Positions 5,042 to 8,166 of a stretch of 8,166 nt of DNA are shown here, in pieces. Under the pieces are notes generated by a model. That model did no database searches and had not been told where the DNA came from. It worked only from the letters and a program-made list of their open reading frames with translations. The position numbers and the translations under genes were made by a program. The stretch is from an uncultured Bacillota bacterium (GTDB lineage Bacteria; Bacillota_I; Bacilli_A; RF39; UBA660): positions 1 to 8,166 of the forward strand of contig CAMUZJ010000046.1 in the NCBI GenBank assembly GCA_947165195.1, given 5' to 3'. The first letter of the stretch is position 1; every line of letters starts with the position of its first letter.

Positions 5042-7318
5042 ATGGCAAAGAAAAAAAAGAAAAAACAAAAAGAAAAAGATTTTAGTTTTAGTGCACAAAT
5101 ATATGGAATTTTAATGATTTTAGCAGCTATTTTAGGACTAGGAAAATATGGACCAGTTGGAAAGGCTATTACATCCTTTAGTATTTTCTTAGTAGGATCT
5201 TTATATATTCCACTATTAGTAGTTTTTTTAATCGTAGGAATTTATTTAATCTTTAAAAAAGATTGGCCAGACTTTTTCTCAACCAAAATGATAGGAATCT
5301 ATTTATTAGTAATTGGATTATTAATTCTTATGCATGAAAAATTTGTTCTAATCAATAACTCTAACATGATGGCGACTTTTCAAGATACCATTAATCAACT
5401 TGTTTTAGCATTTCATGAAATTATGAATACAGGAGTATTAAGCGATTGGCTAGGAGTAGGAGGAGGAATTATTGGAGGAGTATTTGCCATTATTTTTGCC
5501 AAACTATTTTCTTATACAGGAATGCAAATCATCTCTTGGGTTCTAATGATATCAGGACTTTCTCTATTTACAGGATTTTCAATTGTTGACTTTATAAAAG
5601 ACAACTTTAAATTAAGAAGAAATAAAGAAGAAAAAGATACAGAGGAAGAAACATTAGAAGGTAGTAAAAAATTAAGTGATAAGAAACCAATTATTCATGA
5701 TAGTAATTATCAAGAATTTGAACAAGTTAAAATTACCAATATTGAAGACTTAAAGAAAAGAAATGTACCTGATGTAAAAGAAGTAGTAGAAGAAGAAGTA
5801 GTAGAAAAAGAAAAAAATACAGTAAACTCTAGTTATCGTCTACCTTCTATTAATATTTTAAATAGACCTAAAAAAATAGATAATACGAGTGATAATGCAC
5901 AAGTAACCGATAATATTGTAGCTTTAGAACAAGTACTAAGAGATTTTGGAGTAAATGCCAAAGTAGTAGAAGTACATATTGGACCAGCTGTTTCTCAATA
6001 TGAATTAGAAGTAGCTAGTGGGACACGTGTCAATAAAATTACATCCATTACCAAAGAAATCGCTTTAGCTCTTGCTAAAAAAGATGTAAGAATTGAAGCA
6101 CCTATTCCAGGGAAGAAGACTGTTGGAATAGAATTTGCTAACGAAGTATCCAATCCAGTATCTTTCTATGAAATTATGGCAAGTCGTGAAATACAAGAAT
6201 CAAGCAATAAATTACTTGTACCTTTAGGAAAAACCATCATGGGAGATATTCAAACATGTCCCATTAATAAAATGCCTCACTTACTAATAGCTGGTACTAC
6301 TGGTTCTGGTAAATCCGTATGTGTAAATGGAATTATTTGTTCTATATTAATGAGAGCAAGACCAGATGAAGTAAAATTAGTTATGGTAGACCCAAAAGTA
6401 GTAGAATTATCTGTCTATAATGGAATACCACATTTAATGTGCCCTGTTGTAAATGATCCAAAACAAGCATCTGTTGCTTTGCAAAAAGCTGTTAGCGAAA
6501 TGGAAAAAAGATATCGCTTGTTTAGTGAAATGAAAACAAAAAATATTGAAGGATACAATGAAGAAGTTGAAAGACAAAATAAAGGCAAACCAGACAATGA
6601 AAAATTAGATAAAATGCCATATATTGTCATTATAATTGATGAGTTATCGGATTTGATGATGGTAGCAGCTAAATCAGTTGAAGACTCTATTTTAAGAATT
6701 ACTCAAAAAGCTCGTGCAGCAGGAATACATTTGATTGTTGCAACACAAAGACCATCTACAGAAGTTATCACTGGTCTAATTAAATCCAATATACCATCTC
6801 GTATTTCTTTTGCAGTAGGTTCAGGAATTGATTCCCGTACTATACTAGATCAAACAGGAGCAGAAAAACTACTAGGTAAAGGAGATATGTTATACTTACC
6901 AATTGGTCAAAATGATCCAGTTCGTACACAAGGAACTTATATAACAGATGATGAAATCGCAAGACTTATCAAATTCACATCCGATCAACAAGAAGGCAAC
7001 TTGTTTGATGAAGCATTCCTAAACTTAGATAGCAAAGAAGAAAAAGAAGAAGCATCAGAAAGTTCTACGGATGTAGGAGAAGCAAAAGAAGATCTATATG
7101 ACCAAATCGTAGAATTTGTAATCATGAGACAACAAGCAAGTGCCTCACTTCTACAAAGAAAATTCAATATAGGATACAATCGTGCTGCGACTATGATTGA
7201 CCGATTAGAAGAAGACGGAATTATAGGACCACCAACAGGAAACTCTAAGCCAAGGGTGGTGCTGGTTACTCTAGAAGATAAACAAGAAATTCAAGATTCT
7301 GGAAATAGAGAAGAATAA
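5042..7318 (+). CDS. ftsK: FtsK/SpoIIIE-family DNA translocase
   Basis: A septum-located, ATP-driven motor that pumps chromosomal DNA through the closing division site. It has 758 residues; Bacillus SpoIIIE is slightly longer (about 790). A very basic N-terminus (MAKKKKKKQKEK) precedes four to five membrane segments (about 19-35, 44-71, 83-99, 138-156, 160-181). A charged, low-complexity linker spans about 188-285 and is much shorter than in proteobacterial FtsK. The alpha domain covers about 290-385. The RecA-like motor has Walker A G418-TTGSGK-S425 and Walker B ending in IIID533-E534. ATQRPST and SRISFAVGSGIDSRTILDQ follow. The C-terminal winged-helix gamma domain (about 684-741) has QASASLLQRKFNIGYNRAATMID, the part that reads oriented DNA motifs (KOPS/SRS). 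Real membrane segments make it SpoIIIE/FtsK-like and not SftA-like. All catalytic motifs are intact. The ymfF-like neighbour matches the Bacillus spoIIIE region. Confidence 0.96.
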   Translation: MAKKKKKKQKEKDFSFSAQIYGILMILAAILGLGKYGPVGKAITSFSIFLVGSLYIPLLVVFLIVGIYLIFKKDWPDFFSTKMIGIYLLVIGLLILMHEKFVLINNSNMMATFQDTINQLVLAFHEIMNTGVLSDWLGVGGGIIGGVFAIIFAKLFSYTGMQIISWVLMISGLSLFTGFSIVDFIKDNFKLRRNKEEKDTEEETLEGSKKLSDKKPIIHDSNYQEFEQVKITNIEDLKKRNVPDVKEVVEEEVVEKEKNTVNSSYRLPSINILNRPKKIDNTSDNAQVTDNIVALEQVLRDFGVNAKVVEVHIGPAVSQYELEVASGTRVNKITSITKEIALALAKKDVRIEAPIPGKKTVGIEFANEVSNPVSFYEIMASREIQESSNKLLVPLGKTIMGDIQTCPINKMPHLLIAGTTGSGKSVCVNGIICSILMRARPDEVKLVMVDPKVVELSVYNGIPHLMCPVVNDPKQASVALQKAVSEMEKRYRLFSEMKTKNIEGYNEEVERQNKGKPDNEKLDKMPYIVIIIDELSDLMMVAAKSVEDSILRITQKARAAGIHLIVATQRPSTEVITGLIKSNIPSRISFAVGSGIDSRTILDQTGAEKLLGKGDMLYLPIGQNDPVRTQGTYITDDEIARLIKFTSDQQEGNLFDEAFLNLDSKEEKEEASESSTDVGEAKEDLYDQIVEFVIMRQQASASLLQRKFNIGYNRAATMIDRLEEDGIIGPPTGNSKPRVVLVTLEDKQEIQDSGNREE

Positions 7319-7332
7319 TTTCTTCTTTTTTT
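7306..7332 (+). terminator. Intrinsic terminator of ftsK, overlapping the stop codon
   Basis: GAAGAA (7310-7315) pairs with TTCTTC (7320-7325) around the loop TAAT (7316-7319), followed by a run of seven T (7326-7332). The stem can extend outward using A and G at 7307-7309 with those Ts. The TAA stop (7316-7318) forms most of the loop, so the last codons of ftsK (two Glu codons) are the left arm. Confidence 0.8.
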
Positions 7333-7346
7333 CTGAAATATTGTTG

Positions 7347-7352
7347 TATAAT
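7347..7352 (+). promoter_or_regulatory. Putative -10 element for the ymfF-like gene
   Basis: A perfect TATAAT box follows the ftsK terminator. No convincing -35 exists at 16-18 bases upstream, where the sequence is the T-rich terminator tail. If used, transcription would start near 7359 and leave a leader of about 60 bases before the TTG start. That leader shows no clear structured element. Confidence 0.5.
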
Positions 7353-7418
7353 AAGTTAGGCAACATGTATTCATATTTTTATAAATAAAATCCATAATAA
7401 TACTGATGAGGTGATAAT

Positions 7419-8166
7419 TTGAAATATACAAAAAAAGATATGGGCTCTTATAGCTTGCATATGATTCATACCAATAAATTTAGAACAATAACCGTAAGAG
7501 TGATTTTTAGAAGAAAAGTAGAAAAAGAAGAAATTACCATTCGAAATATTTTAACTTCACTTTTAGTACAATCTACAAAACATTACAATTCAAAAAGAAA
7601 ATTAATTATTGAAGCAGAAAAGTTATATTCTGCCATAATAAATATTCATAATTCGAGAACTGGAAATTATATGAATACAGAATTTAGTTTAAATACCTTA
7701 AATGATAAATATACAGAAAAAGATAATTTTAGAAAATCATTAGAATATTTAAGTGAAATCATCTTTCATCCGGATATAGAAGATAATCATTTTCTAAAAG
7801 AAAAAATAGATATTGTAGTTGCCAAAGCCAAAACAGATTTAACATCTATGAAAGAAAATGCCTCTTTATATAGTAAAATTCGTTCTTTAGAGTCATACGA
7901 TAAAGATAGTCCCTCTTCTTTTAGAATGGAAGGATATTTAGAAGATTTAGAAGAACTAGATGGAAAAAAATTATATGATTACTATCTAGATATGCTACAT
8001 AAAGACTTAGTAGATATCTTTATTATTGGAGACTTTAATGAAGAAGAAGTTATCTCAGATATTAAAACATACTTTAAATTAAGAATCTTAAAAAAAGTAA
8101 GAATTCCATACCGATTAGAAGAGAAAAAAACAAGAAGTAGAAGACTATTTGCTAAAGAAACAATTG
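7419..8166 (+). CDS. ymfF: YmfF-like M16 (insulinase-family) protein, non-catalytic type; 3' end cut by window
   Basis: The 249 visible codons are open to the window edge; full-length relatives have about 420-430 residues. The start of an M16 peptidase fold is recognisable: TNKFRTITVRVIFRR, then ILTSLLVQSTKHYNS (about 44-58), then AEKLYSAIINI, and YLSEIIFHPDI (about 110-120). At the helix where active M16 enzymes carry the zinc motif HxxEH, this protein has LLVQSTKHYNS, so it should not be a peptidase by itself. That matches Bacillus subtilis YmfF, which pairs with the HxxEH-bearing YmfH. The start is taken as TTG at 7419, five bases after the strong GAGGTG ribosome binding site (7408-7413). 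The first ATG in frame (7440) has no such site. Position after the DNA translocase gene mirrors spoIIIE-ymfF synteny. A ymfH-like gene is expected downstream but is not visible. Confidence 0.85.
   Translation, partial: MKYTKKDMGSYSLHMIHTNKFRTITVRVIFRRKVEKEEITIRNILTSLLVQSTKHYNSKRKLIIEAEKLYSAIINIHNSRTGNYMNTEFSLNTLNDKYTEKDNFRKSLEYLSEIIFHPDIEDNHFLKEKIDIVVAKAKTDLTSMKENASLYSKIRSLESYDKDSPSSFRMEGYLEDLEELDGKKLYDYYLDMLHKDLVDIFIIGDFNEEEVISDIKTYFKLRILKKVRIPYRLEEKKTRSRRLFAKETI

Noticed and set aside
6415..6630. Open frame of 71 codons on the minus strand within ftsK
   Set aside because: It lies opposite the motor domain of a clearly real gene, has no ribosome binding site of note, and its hydrophobic Ser/Phe/Leu-rich product is the expected mirror of Lys/Glu-rich codons.
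6985..7179. Open frame of 64 codons on the minus strand within ftsK
   Set aside because: It is antisense to the gamma-domain region, Ser-rich from complementing GAA/AGA-type codons, with no supporting start signal.
7440..7442. ATG as the start of the ymfF-like gene
   Set aside because: The preceding bases are A-rich without a Shine-Dalgarno match, whereas TTG at 7419 follows GAGGTG by five bases.

Overview
The window is chromosomal DNA from a very AT-rich, low-GC Gram-positive-type bacterium, most likely a Bacilli or Erysipelotrichia-like lineage. The evidence is AGGAGG-type ribosome binding sites, sigma-A promoters, short intrinsic terminators, heavy use of AGA/TTA/AAA codons, and Bacillus-like gene content (a PbpA/PBP2b-type transpeptidase, EF-P with the K32 tip, an FtsK/SpoIIIE translocase followed by a YmfF-like protein). 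Every tryptophan codon I can see is TGG, so a Mycoplasma-type code is unlikely. The species cannot be named from this window.

Layout, left to right. The last 14 codons of a probable plus-strand gene (2-46) converge on a small minus-strand gene (43-294, DUF2624-like). The two stop codons overlap inside a hairpin that can serve both strands. A 76-bp divergent region follows, then a probable two-gene operon: a class B penicillin-binding protein (371-2440) and an MscS-family mechanosensitive channel (2489-3265). A perfect 28-bp palindrome ends this unit. Next are a single unrecognised gene with its own strong promoter (3352-4017), ribosomal protein L33 (4154-4318, only 54 codons), elongation factor P (4366-4923), an FtsK/SpoIIIE-type DNA translocase (5042-7318), and the start of a YmfF-like M16 peptidase homologue (7419 to the window edge, TTG start). 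No stretch longer than 300 bases lacks a gene. Every intergenic gap is 48 to 136 bases and holds recognisable control elements or a ribosome binding site.

Functionally this is core cell growth: wall synthesis in elongation or division, osmotic-shock release, translation (L33, EF-P) and chromosome segregation at the septum. EF-P and the YmfF-like gene may be linked. In Bacillus subtilis ymfF and ymfH sit beside ymfI, which acts in 5-aminopentanol modification of EF-P Lys32, so the sequence just beyond the right edge is worth examining.

I see no mobile element, CRISPR array, toxin-antitoxin pair, phage gene or RNA gene, and no clear new biological system. The most distinctive signals are architectural. 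Four terminators overlap the stop codon of the gene they end, two or three terminators run into the next promoter, and the divergent promoter region is nearly symmetrical. At protein level the points of interest are an EF-hand-like loop just after the KTG motif of the penicillin-binding protein and one unrecognised, cysteine-containing protein.
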